Source of the DNA: UA16 sp002292325
Lineage (GTDB): Bacteria; Bacteroidota; Bacteroidia; Flavobacteriales_D; Sanyastnellaceae
DNA: 64,000 nucleotides
Direction: 5' to 3'
Assembly (NCBI GenBank): GCA_943788645.1
Contig: CALSRC010000006.1
Location: 18,879-82,878 of the forward strand
Of this stretch, positions 1-7,565 are shown in pieces (positions within the stretch are counted from its first letter, which is position 1; each line of letters starts with the position of its first letter). The notes below the pieces were generated by a model. It was not told the DNA's origin. It did no database searches and saw only the letters and a list, made by a program, of their open reading frames with translations. The position numbers were made by a program, and so were the translations under genes.

Positions 1-37
1 TTTTGGTACTCCCTTGCGAATCATGCGGGCAATTTAA
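1..37 (+). CDS. Possible 3' end of a gene entering from the left (fragment)
   Basis: Only about 11 codons can be read before a TAA at 35-37 (ending ...LRIMRAI). Support is the position: a small hairpin followed by six T residues starts two bases after this stop, as expected for the end of a plus-strand gene. Another frame stays open to a TAG at 58-60, inside the T run, so the choice of frame is not certain. Nothing can be said of function. Confidence 0.25.
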   Translation, partial: FGTPLRIMRAI

Positions 38-38
38 C

Positions 39-58
39 GCTGGAACACCAGCTTTTTT
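39..58 (+). terminator. Putative small rho-independent terminator
   Basis: A 5-bp perfect stem (GCTGG/CCAGC) with a 4-base loop is followed directly by TTTTTT on the plus strand. It would end transcription of a gene arriving from the left, just before the convergent minus-strand TPR gene stops. The stem is short, so it could be chance. Confidence 0.4.
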
Positions 59-65
59 AGAACTC

Positions 66-992
66 CTACCGATTCCGCAGCTGCTCCTCGATTTTAACTC
101 GGTATTCCTCCGATGCTTCCGGTTGAGATAGGGCATAATAAATCGTCATCAGCCCCTTCAACGTTTCCAACCGATCCGGCCGCTGTGCCTGCGCTTTTCT
201 CATAGGAATAAGCGACTGCTCAAACAAACCGACGCAGACGTCTTGAATTTCCATTAATTCAAACATCGACGTCGTGTGGTTGATTCGCTTAAGTTGCCGA
301 ACTCCGTGATTGTAAAGTGCAATGGCCAGGTTGTATTGGCTGGCATAACTCGTGGGATCATGACTCAGCGATTCCTGGTAATGGGAGGTCGCCGACTCAA
401 AGAGCCCCTGTTCTTCGGGCAAACCGGCAAACCGCTCGGTTTCGAGCAGCTGTGCATAAGCCTGGCCGAGGTAGCGGTGCAAGTCGGCACGCTGAGGAGA
501 TAAATCTTGCCCCGGATTTAAGGAAGTTTGAATGGCCTCGTAGCGTCCCATCAATTCCAAAATCATCGGTTCCGCATTTGGGGTAAATCCCTCAACCCAT
601 TGAATGGCATCCCGGAAATAACTTCGCGCCAAGAAATCCAATGCTTTTCGGGCCGTCTCGCGGTCAGCTGCAGGGAGGTTGGGCAGGCTCAATGCCCGCT
701 GGAAACTCTGGGCAGCTTCTGTGCGAAAAACAGCCTCTTCGCCCGTCGCCCCCGAAGCTTTATGGAGCTCTTTTTGAACAAAACCGAGCACATACCACGC
801 ATGTCCATCAGAGCGATATGGGTCTTGTTGCATCGCGGGCTTCAATGCGTCATATGCCGCATCCCAGGATCCCGATTCGGCAAAGCGTGAAGCGGTTTCG
901 ATCGGGGTTTGAGCAGACAAGACAGTCGATAGCGAAACCGCCAATCCTGCGAGCACCGATGTATTCATTAGATGGGAGAAGGTGCGCATCAT
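66..992 (-). CDS. Exported TPR-repeat protein
   Basis: The protein is about 308 residues, with an N-terminal signal peptide (hydrophobic stretch ending in VLSAQ) followed by helical tetratricopeptide-type repeats such as the segments around AWYVLGF, LGQAYAQLLE and YNLAIALYNHGV. TPR arrays bind partner proteins; the signal peptide puts this one in the periplasm or on an outer-membrane face. I chose the ATG at 992 because it overlaps the stop of the upstream YfiR-like gene as ATGA, which suggests translational coupling; a start 21 bases further upstream (1013) is possible. The partnership with YfiR suggests that the two act together in envelope signalling, but that is inference from operon structure only. 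Confidence 0.75.
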   Translation of the reverse strand: MMRTFSHLMNTSVLAGLAVSLSTVLSAQTPIETASRFAESGSWDAAYDALKPAMQQDPYRSDGHAWYVLGFVQKELHKASGATGEEAVFRTEAAQSFQRALSLPNLPAADRETARKALDFLARSYFRDAIQWVEGFTPNAEPMILELMGRYEAIQTSLNPGQDLSPQRADLHRYLGQAYAQLLETERFAGLPEEQGLFESATSHYQESLSHDPTSYASQYNLAIALYNHGVRQLKRINHTTSMFELMEIQDVCVGLFEQSLIPMRKAQAQRPDRLETLKGLMTIYYALSQPEASEEYRVKIEEQLRNR

Positions 993-1588
993 GGTGAAGT
1001 TTTTACGGCCCAAGACATGATTTTATTTCCAATGAGCATGCCTTTTTCCCGGGCTCGGTCTGCATTGATTTCATATCGAATTCTGTTTCCGACCGCAACG
1101 AAATTGATCAATGCACCGTTGGCAAGAGCTGCTTCTGAATTCGCTACAAGGAGCACGGGTTCATCGCTAAGCTGTTGGGCAACACGAAGCAATTCGCCTC
1201 CGCCAGGTTCACAATAAACAACTTGGCCTGCCGGACGCTCCAAGAAAGAATCAACTGCGTCGAAGAAATCAATTTTAAGCGGCAGCGCTCCAATTAATTT
1301 CAACGCGTATTTATCCAGTAGTTCTTCGTAAAGCCGAAAGTTTCCGATGACTGCGATATGAAAATCATCAGCCTCCGGCTCTTCTGGCCATTCATTTGAT
1401 GCCGCAAAATGGAACAGAAAGTTCGCTTGCATGATGGCCCTTGTATCGGTCTCATCGACACCCGCATTGACCTGTGCGAAAGCCCCGGATGAAAGGAGCA
1501 CCAGGGAAAAAAGCCACACCATATTCAACGCCATCGTTCTGTTCAAACGAAGATCAAAAAGAAAGCGTATAGGGCGAAGAGCCATCAT
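989..1588 (-). CDS. YfiR-like (DUF4154) periplasmic protein
   Basis: The 199-residue protein has a signal peptide (hydrophobic core after MALNM, cleavage near AFAQ) and then the YfiR/DUF4154 pattern: an N-terminal FLFHFA...W segment, an IAVIGNF strand, a C-terminal LINFVAVGNRIRYEIN segment and the closing helix with GMLIGNKI. In Pseudomonas, YfiR is a periplasmic repressor of a diguanylate cyclase. In Bacteroidota such proteins often sit with TPR or sensor proteins, and here a TPR protein is coupled directly downstream by a 4-base ATGA overlap. Only one cysteine is present (in VYCEPGG), so the disulfides described for the Pseudomonas protein are not conserved. A later start at 1534 would give a more typical signal peptide. 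The partner enzyme is not in the window. Confidence 0.75.
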   Translation of the reverse strand: MMALRPIRFLFDLRLNRTMALNMVWLFSLVLLSSGAFAQVNAGVDETDTRAIMQANFLFHFAASNEWPEEPEADDFHIAVIGNFRLYEELLDKYALKLIGALPLKIDFFDAVDSFLERPAGQVVYCEPGGGELLRVAQQLSDEPVLLVANSEAALANGALINFVAVGNRIRYEINADRAREKGMLIGNKIMSWAVKTSP

Positions 1589-1690
1589 GGTGTTGCGACA
1601 TATTTCACTTCCAGGTTCATGGCTGGTTGATCCAACTTGGAAGTGAATTTATTCGAAGGTAAGAAAGCACATTGATGAAAGGAAGCGTTT

Positions 1691-2284
1691 TCACTTTGTT
1701 CGCAGTGGAGAAAGTATCCAACTCCACCACCAGGACTCAGACTCACTTTTTGCAACGTCCAAGGCTTGATTTAATTGAGAGGCGCGATTGACGATCACCG
1801 AGAGTCGCGAGTGAAAGGCCTCCTGTCCAGAGTTCAAGAGCTCTTTTTTATGCTCGTCGTTCCACTTGGCCAATTCCAAAAGAGGAACGAGCTCCCGGTT
1901 CTTGCGTTGATGTAGAATCGCCAGCAGCATCGTCCAGGGGTCTTGCTCCGCGACGTACTTGATTTGCCGGGTGCCAATGCGCTTAATGGGATGAGCCAAC
2001 TTCCAATCGACAAGCTCCTGCAATACCGTGTGTGCTCGGCCACGGCTCATGTTCAATGCTTCCATGGCTGCATCAGTCGGTTGGGGGTTTGACTGAATCA
2101 ATAACCATGCGTGCACGGAAAGCATGGCCTTGGGGACTCCCCAGTTGGCCCCAACTTTTTCCCAGTGCTGAATGAACGATGCTTGCGTTTCCGTCAAACT
2201 TTCAATTTTCTGTGAAAGTACGGAATCTTTTGGGGTGGACCTCAGACGGGACTTCAGATATTTCGCCCAACAGCGCCTGAACAA
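1691..2284 (-). CDS. GbsR/MarR-type transcriptional regulator
   Basis: The protein has the GbsR-type winged-helix layout. An N-terminal helix with HWEKVGANWG is followed by a LSVHAWLLIQ helix, a recognition region MEALNMSRGRAHTVLQELVDW, and a wing ending in the basic RIGTRQIKYVA. A helical tail (about residues 120-197) probably dimerises. GbsR-like factors repress osmolyte or other transport and catabolic genes; the target here is unknown. The ATG start at 2284 overlaps the upstream oxidoreductase by 83 bases, which is unusual. A TTG at 2197, just after that gene's stop (2202), with a GAAAG upstream, would remove the overlap and still keep the whole domain. The regulator is co-directional with the oxidoreductase and may share its transcript. 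Confidence 0.7.
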   Translation of the reverse strand: MFRRCWAKYLKSRLRSTPKDSVLSQKIESLTETQASFIQHWEKVGANWGVPKAMLSVHAWLLIQSNPQPTDAAMEALNMSRGRAHTVLQELVDWKLAHPIKRIGTRQIKYVAEQDPWTMLLAILHQRKNRELVPLLELAKWNDEHKKELLNSGQEAFHSRLSVIVNRASQLNQALDVAKSESESWWWSWILSPLRTK

Positions 2285-3254
2285 CCCACCTCACCATCGT
2301 GGGGCCAATCGATACCCCACGGGTTCCCCAGCCTGTGCAAGCGAAATAATATGGATGCTTCGGAGAAACCTGGCCCAGGATAGGTCGGCGATCAAAACAC
2401 GAAGGCCTCAAGCCCGCCTGATGCTGCATTATTTGAGGTTCCCGATCACTTTGGCACCGAACCCGGGTCACTTGCTCGAGCAAATGTGCAGGCGTTTCCT
2501 CCAGGCAAACAGGCTCAACAACATCCCAGCGGTAGGTCGAACCGACGCGGTAAGTTCCATCGGGAAGTGGCAATGCCCAACTGACATTATTGACGGTTTC
2601 TTGGCCCCAGTCCTCCGACGGTTGGATGTTGAGCACCTCCCCATGATTGCGCCGCAATTCCAATCCAAAGAGAGCCAAATCGTTTGCGGCCCCCACACCC
2701 CGGCAATCGATTACCGCATCGAATCCGTCCGGGCACCCATCCGCCATTTTCCAACTTTGGAGCTGCCAATCGCCTTGTGAACGCCAGCGCTCACGGCTGG
2801 CGCGGGTGAAGGATGGTACATCGAGCCAACCCGCATTCGGTATCCGGCCTGCTCCAAACGGTGCGATCACACTTTCATGCAAATCAGACGAGGTCAAAGT
2901 TTCAAGAAATTCCGACACTTCGTGATCACCCTCCGCTCGTTCATTCCACAATTCCGCATACGCCTCATCTGGAAAAATCCGAACAATGGGGACCCGATGC
3001 CAAAGCTCGATCCCGAGTTCTTTTTCGATTTGCTGAAACCGCGTTTGAGCTTCTTCTTGCTGCACTTTGGCGTTCCATTGAGCTAAAATCCTGCGAAATG
3101 AAACGGGATTGAACATGCCTGCCGCCACGTCAGATGCAGCCGGTCCCCCATCGCTCCATTGCTCAAATGCCAAACCCCGGTGGTGCAGTTCCCAGGCAAC
3201 CAATGCCCCGGCAAGACCGTCGCCTACAATGAGGGTTCGTCTCGGCGAAGGCAT
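2202..3254 (-). CDS. FAD-dependent oxidoreductase (DAO family)
   Basis: The N-terminus carries a Rossmann dinucleotide-binding motif (LIVGDGLAGALVAWEL, about residues 8-23), and the C-terminus ends in the FAD-contacting CTGWGTRGVSIGP segment (about 313-327). This is the layout of D-amino-acid oxidase/glycine-oxidase-like (DAO) enzymes and of the MnmC oxidoreductase domain. The middle holds the AAGMFNPVSFRRI and HGEVL segments typical of the family. Such enzymes oxidise amines or amino acids with FAD; the substrate cannot be told from sequence. The gene starts three bases downstream of kbl, so it is probably co-transcribed with a threonine/glycine catabolism gene, which makes a glycine- or amine-related substrate plausible (inference). 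Confidence 0.8.
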   Translation of the reverse strand: MPSPRRTLIVGDGLAGALVAWELHHRGLAFEQWSDGGPAASDVAAGMFNPVSFRRILAQWNAKVQQEEAQTRFQQIEKELGIELWHRVPIVRIFPDEAYAELWNERAEGDHEVSEFLETLTSSDLHESVIAPFGAGRIPNAGWLDVPSFTRASRERWRSQGDWQLQSWKMADGCPDGFDAVIDCRGVGAANDLALFGLELRRNHGEVLNIQPSEDWGQETVNNVSWALPLPDGTYRVGSTYRWDVVEPVCLEETPAHLLEQVTRVRCQSDREPQIMQHQAGLRPSCFDRRPILGQVSPKHPYYFACTGWGTRGVSIGPTMVRWVVQALLGEISEVPSEVHPKRFRTFTEN

Positions 3255-3257
3255 CTA

Positions 3258-4460
3258 TTAACTCAATTCCAAAACACCCAATTCTCGGCTCACTCGCTCA
3301 AAAGCATTAATCGCCTGATCCAAGTGCTCGCGCGTGTGCGCTGCAGACAACTGGACCCGAATTCGCGCTTGGTCCTTTGGGACCACCGGATAGAAAAAGC
3401 CGATAACATATATGCCTTCTTCGAGTAACCGGTTCGCCATGTCTTGGGACAGTTTGGCATCGCCAAGCATTACCGGCACAATGGCCGACTCGCCATCTTT
3501 GATGGGCAGGCCCAATCGGCGCATTCCTGCTTTGAAATAATTTGTATTCTCCTCCAGTTGATCACGAAGCGCGGTAGATTCGCTCAGCATTTTGAACACT
3601 TCCAAAGACGCTCCAACAATGTTCGGAGCCAAGCTATTGGAGAACAAATAGGGGCGCGAACGCTGCCGAAGTATTTCGATGATTTCCTTCCGACCCGTGG
3701 TAAATCCTCCCATCGCACCTCCCACTGCCTTTCCCAATGTGCCCGTAATGATGTCCACCCGTCCAAGCGCATCGCGCAACTCAATGCTGCCTCTACCAGT
3801 CGCACCAATGAAACCCGTAGCGTGGCATTCGTCTACCATCACCAGTGCATCGTACTGATCCGCGAGATCGCAGATTTTATCAATTTGCGCCACGTACCCG
3901 TCCATGGAAAAAACCCCGTCTGTAACGATGATTTTGAAGCGATGCTTCTCAGCAGAGGCCTTTTGCAGTTGCGCTTCCAAATCCTCCATATCGTTGTTGG
4001 CATACCGGTACCGGGCTGCTTTGCACAACCGCACACCGTCGATGATGCTTGCGTGATTCAAAGAATCCGAAATGATGGCATCCTCCGCACTCAACAACGG
4101 CTCAAAAACGCCGCCATTTGCATCAAATGCAGCAGCGTAGAGGATGGTGTCTTCGGTATGATGAAACTCGGCAATCGTCGCCTCTAACTCCTTGTGAATA
4201 TCCTGCGTTCCACAGATAAAGCGCACACTTGACATCCCAAACCCATGCGTGTCAATGGTGCGTTTTGCCGCTTCGCAGATCCTGGGGTGGCTGCTTAAAC
4301 CAAGGTAATTGTTCGCACAAAAATTAAGCACCTTGGACCCGTCGGTTAACGTGATTTCCACGTCTTGGGCACCGGCGATAATTCGTTCTTTTTTGAACAG
4401 CCCCGCCGACTCAATTTGCTTGAGCTCGGCTTCGAGATGGGATTGCATGGAACCGTACAT
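3258..4460 (-). CDS. kbl: Glycine C-acetyltransferase (2-amino-3-ketobutyrate CoA ligase)
   Basis: This is a full-length (400 aa) alpha-oxoamine synthase that interconverts 2-amino-3-oxobutyrate plus CoA with glycine plus acetyl-CoA in the threonine degradation route. Features are the N-terminal FCANNYLGLSSHP segment, FGMSSVRFICGTQ, the PLP-stacking region DSLNHASIIDGVRL, DECHATGFIG, and the PLP lysine at about residue 244 in GTLGKAVGGAMGGF. KBL is separated from BioF and other family members by the RFICGTQ and GYVAQIDKICDLADQYDALVMVD-type blocks. Threonine dehydrogenase (tdh) is not beside it. The FAD oxidoreductase follows directly, and the LD-carboxypeptidase gene lies just upstream in the same direction. 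Confidence 0.93.
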   Translation of the reverse strand: MYGSMQSHLEAELKQIESAGLFKKERIIAGAQDVEITLTDGSKVLNFCANNYLGLSSHPRICEAAKRTIDTHGFGMSSVRFICGTQDIHKELEATIAEFHHTEDTILYAAAFDANGGVFEPLLSAEDAIISDSLNHASIIDGVRLCKAARYRYANNDMEDLEAQLQKASAEKHRFKIIVTDGVFSMDGYVAQIDKICDLADQYDALVMVDECHATGFIGATGRGSIELRDALGRVDIITGTLGKAVGGAMGGFTTGRKEIIEILRQRSRPYLFSNSLAPNIVGASLEVFKMLSESTALRDQLEENTNYFKAGMRRLGLPIKDGESAIVPVMLGDAKLSQDMANRLLEEGIYVIGFFYPVVPKDQARIRVQLSAAHTREHLDQAINAFERVSRELGVLELS

Positions 4461-4497
4461 ATGAAAATGATTAAGCTTATTTCGGTGCGAAATTAGG

Positions 4498-5379
4498 TCA
4501 AAACCGGTCGACCCAATGGGCTGCTTGATTCAGTCCTGCACCGAGCATGAGCGGTTCGTTTTGCTGGCCGTGGCCAATGGGCACGCCCCAATGCAACGGC
4601 TTTTCTTGGGGCCAATGGGTTTGAATCAATTCCACAAGGCCCTGCCCAAAAGGATTGTCAACCGCTTGACCATCGGCAATCGTGTTGTCATGCAAATCCA
4701 AAAAATCTCCCATCAGAAGACCATGCGCCTTCTCAAAGACGCCCGCTAAGCGCAGAGCAAGCAACATTCGATCGATGTGGTAGATGTATTCATCCAAGTC
4801 TTCCAGCACCAACCAAGCACCCGTGCAATCGGGAAAATAAGGGGTCCCAAGTAAGCTGTACAACACCGATAGATTGCCCCCAACAACGGGAACATCGGCC
4901 ATTGGTGATTCCTCGGTTAAGGCCTGCCAAAAGTGCTGTTGGGCAGATTCCGAGGACGAGCTAAACGTATTCGCTACAGGTGCATGCAATGAAGCCACGC
5001 CCTGTCTTTGGGCCCAACCGTGTAAAGCAGTCACATCACTGAATCCAATCAACCACTTGGGGTCGCTCTTGAATGCCTGCGCATCGAGCAAAGGCAATAT
5101 CCGACCGCACCCATAACCTCCGCGCATGGCCCAAATCGCCCGAACTCCATCATCGGCAAACCCGGCATTGAGAATGGCCGCACGGTGTGCATCCGCTCCT
5201 CCAAACTGGCCCGCACGTTGCAACAATCCTTCTGGAACGACAGGATTGAACCCTGCATCGCGGATGACTGCGACCGCATCATGGACCTGAGATTCCATCA
5301 CAAACCGCGCTGGTGCTGCAAGCAAAATGTCCGAACCCGGTGCGAGCAATGCGGGAATTCGATAGGTTTCGTGAATCAT
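4498..5379 (-). CDS. LD-carboxypeptidase (S66 / LdcA-MccF family) with Cys at the nucleophile position
   Basis: S66 peptidases cleave the L,D bond of tetrapeptide stems during murein recycling in the cytoplasm. The start is set at the ATG at 5379 (293 aa), where homology begins with a LAPGSDILLAAPA strand; the longer open frame upstream overlaps metG and is not needed. Of the Ser-Glu-His triad I can place Glu193 (in LVLEDLDE) and His270 (in VPIGHGQQ). The nucleophile elbow reads MRGGYGCGRILPLLD, with Cys91 where LdcA/MccF usually have Ser. The Cys91 to Glu193 spacing (102) equals Ser115 to Glu217 of the Pseudomonas enzyme, as I recall those numbers. The enzyme could be a Cys variant or could be impaired. 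It is divergent from metG. Confidence 0.85.
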   Translation of the reverse strand: MIHETYRIPALLAPGSDILLAAPARFVMESQVHDAVAVIRDAGFNPVVPEGLLQRAGQFGGADAHRAAILNAGFADDGVRAIWAMRGGYGCGRILPLLDAQAFKSDPKWLIGFSDVTALHGWAQRQGVASLHAPVANTFSSSSESAQQHFWQALTEESPMADVPVVGGNLSVLYSLLGTPYFPDCTGAWLVLEDLDEYIYHIDRMLLALRLAGVFEKAHGLLMGDFLDLHDNTIADGQAVDNPFGQGLVELIQTHWPQEKPLHWGVPIGHGQQNEPLMLGAGLNQAAHWVDRF

Positions 5380-5441
5380 CCTTTGCAAGATGGGTCGGGA
5401 TGGGGAAAAAGCCCGAAATTTGTACCACTTTCGAACGAACC

Positions 5442-7535
5442 ATGACTGCACATTCTTCTTTCCGTCACCCGAAGCGACTGATGATGACCTCTGCGTTGCC
5501 CTATGCCAATGGGCAGATCCACATTGGCCATGTAGCTGGAGCTTATTTGCCTGGAGACATCCGAGCACGGTTTGAACGGATGGCAGGATCCGATGTCGTT
5601 TGGGTATGTGGGAGCGATGAACACGGCGCCGCCATCACCTTGCGGGCGAAAAAAGATGGCGTCACCCCACGCGAAATTGTGGACCAGTACCACCATGAAA
5701 TGCAGGAGGCGTTCAAAGGGTTGGACATTTCATTTGATCATTATTCGCGCACTTCGAGCGAAAAACATCACAGGGTAGCGCAAGATTTCTTCTTGAAACT
5801 CCTCGACCAAGGAAGTTTTGAAGTGAAAACGGAGGCTCAATTTTACGACTCAGAAGCCGACCAATTCCTCGCAGACCGCTACATCACTGGCACCTGCCCC
5901 AAGTGCGAAGCCCCGGGAGCGTACGGCGATCAATGCGAAAAATGCGGGACAGCTTTGTCTCCGACCGACCTCATTGATCCCCAATCAACCCTCAGTGGAG
6001 CAACCCCGGAGTTGAAGGATACCACCCTGTGGTACTTGCCCATGGGACGCCATGAAGGCTGGCTCAAATCTTATATAGAAACCGGTGAATTGAATGGCGG
6101 AGCGCACCACGATGCTTCAGCTTGGAAGGCCCACGTCACAGGACAATGCCGCAGCTGGATTGACAGCGGGTTGCAGAGCCGTGCGATGACACGCGACTTG
6201 GACTGGGGTGTTCCAGTGCCTGTGGAAGGCGCCGACGGAAAGGTGCTTTACGTCTGGTTGGATGCCCCCATTGGCTATATCACGTCGACCATGGAATGGG
6301 CCGAAACGTCCGGGCAAAACTGGCGCGACTGGTGGCAATCCGATGATGCCGAATTGATCCACTTCATTGGCAAGGACAACATCGTTTTCCATTGCCTCAT
6401 TTTTCCCATCCTCCTCAAAGAACACGGTGACTACATATTGCCCACCAACGTTCCAGCCAATGCATTCATGAACCTGGAAGGCGACAAGATTTCAACGTCG
6501 CGCAATTGGGCCGTTTGGGTCAACGAATTCCTAGCTGAATTCCCCGGCAAAAGCGATGAACTACGCTACGTCCTTGCGAGCATCATGCCGGAGCAAAAGG
6601 ACAGTGAATTCACGTGGGCAGATTACCGTGAACGGGTCAACAACGAATTGGCGGACGTGCTGGGCAATTTTGTCAATCGCGTGCTGGTGTTGACGCGTAA
6701 ATACTACGACGCTGTGGTCCCCGAAATCGCTTCGCAGGCGCTCACTGCTGAGGACCAAGCGGTCCTCGCAACCTTGGAATCCGCACCGATCAAAATCGCC
6801 GATTTCATCCGCCGAAGCCGATTCCGCGATGCCCTGCAAGAAGCCATGGGGGTGGCCCGACTTGGCAACAAATACATGACAGAGCAAGAACCTTGGAAGG
6901 TCTTCAAGACCGATGCCGAGCGCACCGCGATGATCATGAACACCTGCATCCAAGTCGCCGCAAATTGTGCCGTCCTGCTCGAGCCGTTTTTGCCACAGAC
7001 CGCCAAAAAACTGCAGACCGCGTTTGGCATTTCCAACGCCGCTTGGGAAGCCGTCCGCCCTGACATGATCGCCGCTGGACAAAAACTGGGAGAACTCCCC
7101 ATTTTGTTCGAAAAGGTGGACGAAGAAACCGTTGCTGCCCAAGTATCCAAACTCGAATCCGCCCGCGCTACCGCTTCTGGGGCTCGCATGGATTGTGAAC
7201 CATTGAAAGAGACCATGACATTTGAAGATTTCCAAAAGCTCGACCTGAGGGTCGGAGAGGTAACGGCCTGCGAACGGGTTCCCAAGGCAGACAAACTTCT
7301 GCAATTGACCATTCGAACGGGGCTTGATGAGCGCACTGTTCTGAGCGGAATTGCCGAACATTTTGAACCGGAAGAAGTCGTCGGAAGGCGCGTCACGCTC
7401 CTGGCCAATTTGGCCCCGCGTAAAATTCGCGGAATCGAAAGTCAGGGCATGGTGCTCATGGCTGAAACCGAAGATGGGGCGCTGCGTTTTGTCACACCAG
7501 AGGAAGGCTCTTCTGCCGGTGACGTCATTCGCTAA
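5442..7535 (+). CDS. metG: Methionyl-tRNA synthetase
   Basis: The enzyme charges tRNA-Met in the cytoplasm. Starting at the ATG at 5442 gives 697 residues. The class I signature HIGH lies at 27-30 within ALPYANGQIHIGH, a zinc-binding Cys4 knuckle (CPKC...CEKC) at about 151-168, the KMSKS-equivalent DKISTSR at about 347, and an anticodon-binding helical domain around WADYRERVNNELAD. The C-terminal 105 residues (from FEDFQKLDLRVGEV) form an EMAP-II/Trbp111-like tRNA-binding domain, as in many long bacterial MetRS. An upstream in-frame extension to 5313 would run into the divergent LD-carboxypeptidase gene and is rejected. The gap between the two divergent starts is 62 bases and must hold both promoters. 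Confidence 0.97.
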   Translation: MTAHSSFRHPKRLMMTSALPYANGQIHIGHVAGAYLPGDIRARFERMAGSDVVWVCGSDEHGAAITLRAKKDGVTPREIVDQYHHEMQEAFKGLDISFDHYSRTSSEKHHRVAQDFFLKLLDQGSFEVKTEAQFYDSEADQFLADRYITGTCPKCEAPGAYGDQCEKCGTALSPTDLIDPQSTLSGATPELKDTTLWYLPMGRHEGWLKSYIETGELNGGAHHDASAWKAHVTGQCRSWIDSGLQSRAMTRDLDWGVPVPVEGADGKVLYVWLDAPIGYITSTMEWAETSGQNWRDWWQSDDAELIHFIGKDNIVFHCLIFPILLKEHGDYILPTNVPANAFMNLEGDKISTSRNWAVWVNEFLAEFPGKSDELRYVLASIMPEQKDSEFTWADYRERVNNELADVLGNFVNRVLVLTRKYYDAVVPEIASQALTAEDQAVLATLESAPIKIADFIRRSRFRDALQEAMGVARLGNKYMTEQEPWKVFKTDAERTAMIMNTCIQVAANCAVLLEPFLPQTAKKLQTAFGISNAAWEAVRPDMIAAGQKLGELPILFEKVDEETVAAQVSKLESARATASGARMDCEPLKETMTFEDFQKLDLRVGEVTACERVPKADKLLQLTIRTGLDERTVLSGIAEHFEPEEVVGRRVTLLANLAPRKIRGIESQGMVLMAETEDGALRFVTPEEGSSAGDVIR

Positions 7536-7565
7536 GAACGCAACCTCTTCAGATCGAAACTCAAC

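Noticed and set aside
6561..7361. Long antisense open frame (266 codons) opposite metG
   Set aside because: It lies wholly inside a gene with clear motifs, resembles no family, and follows from the codon pattern of the sense gene. The same holds for antisense frames at 17385-18335 (S41 protease), 50664-51446 (fabF) and 62274-63032 (leuS).
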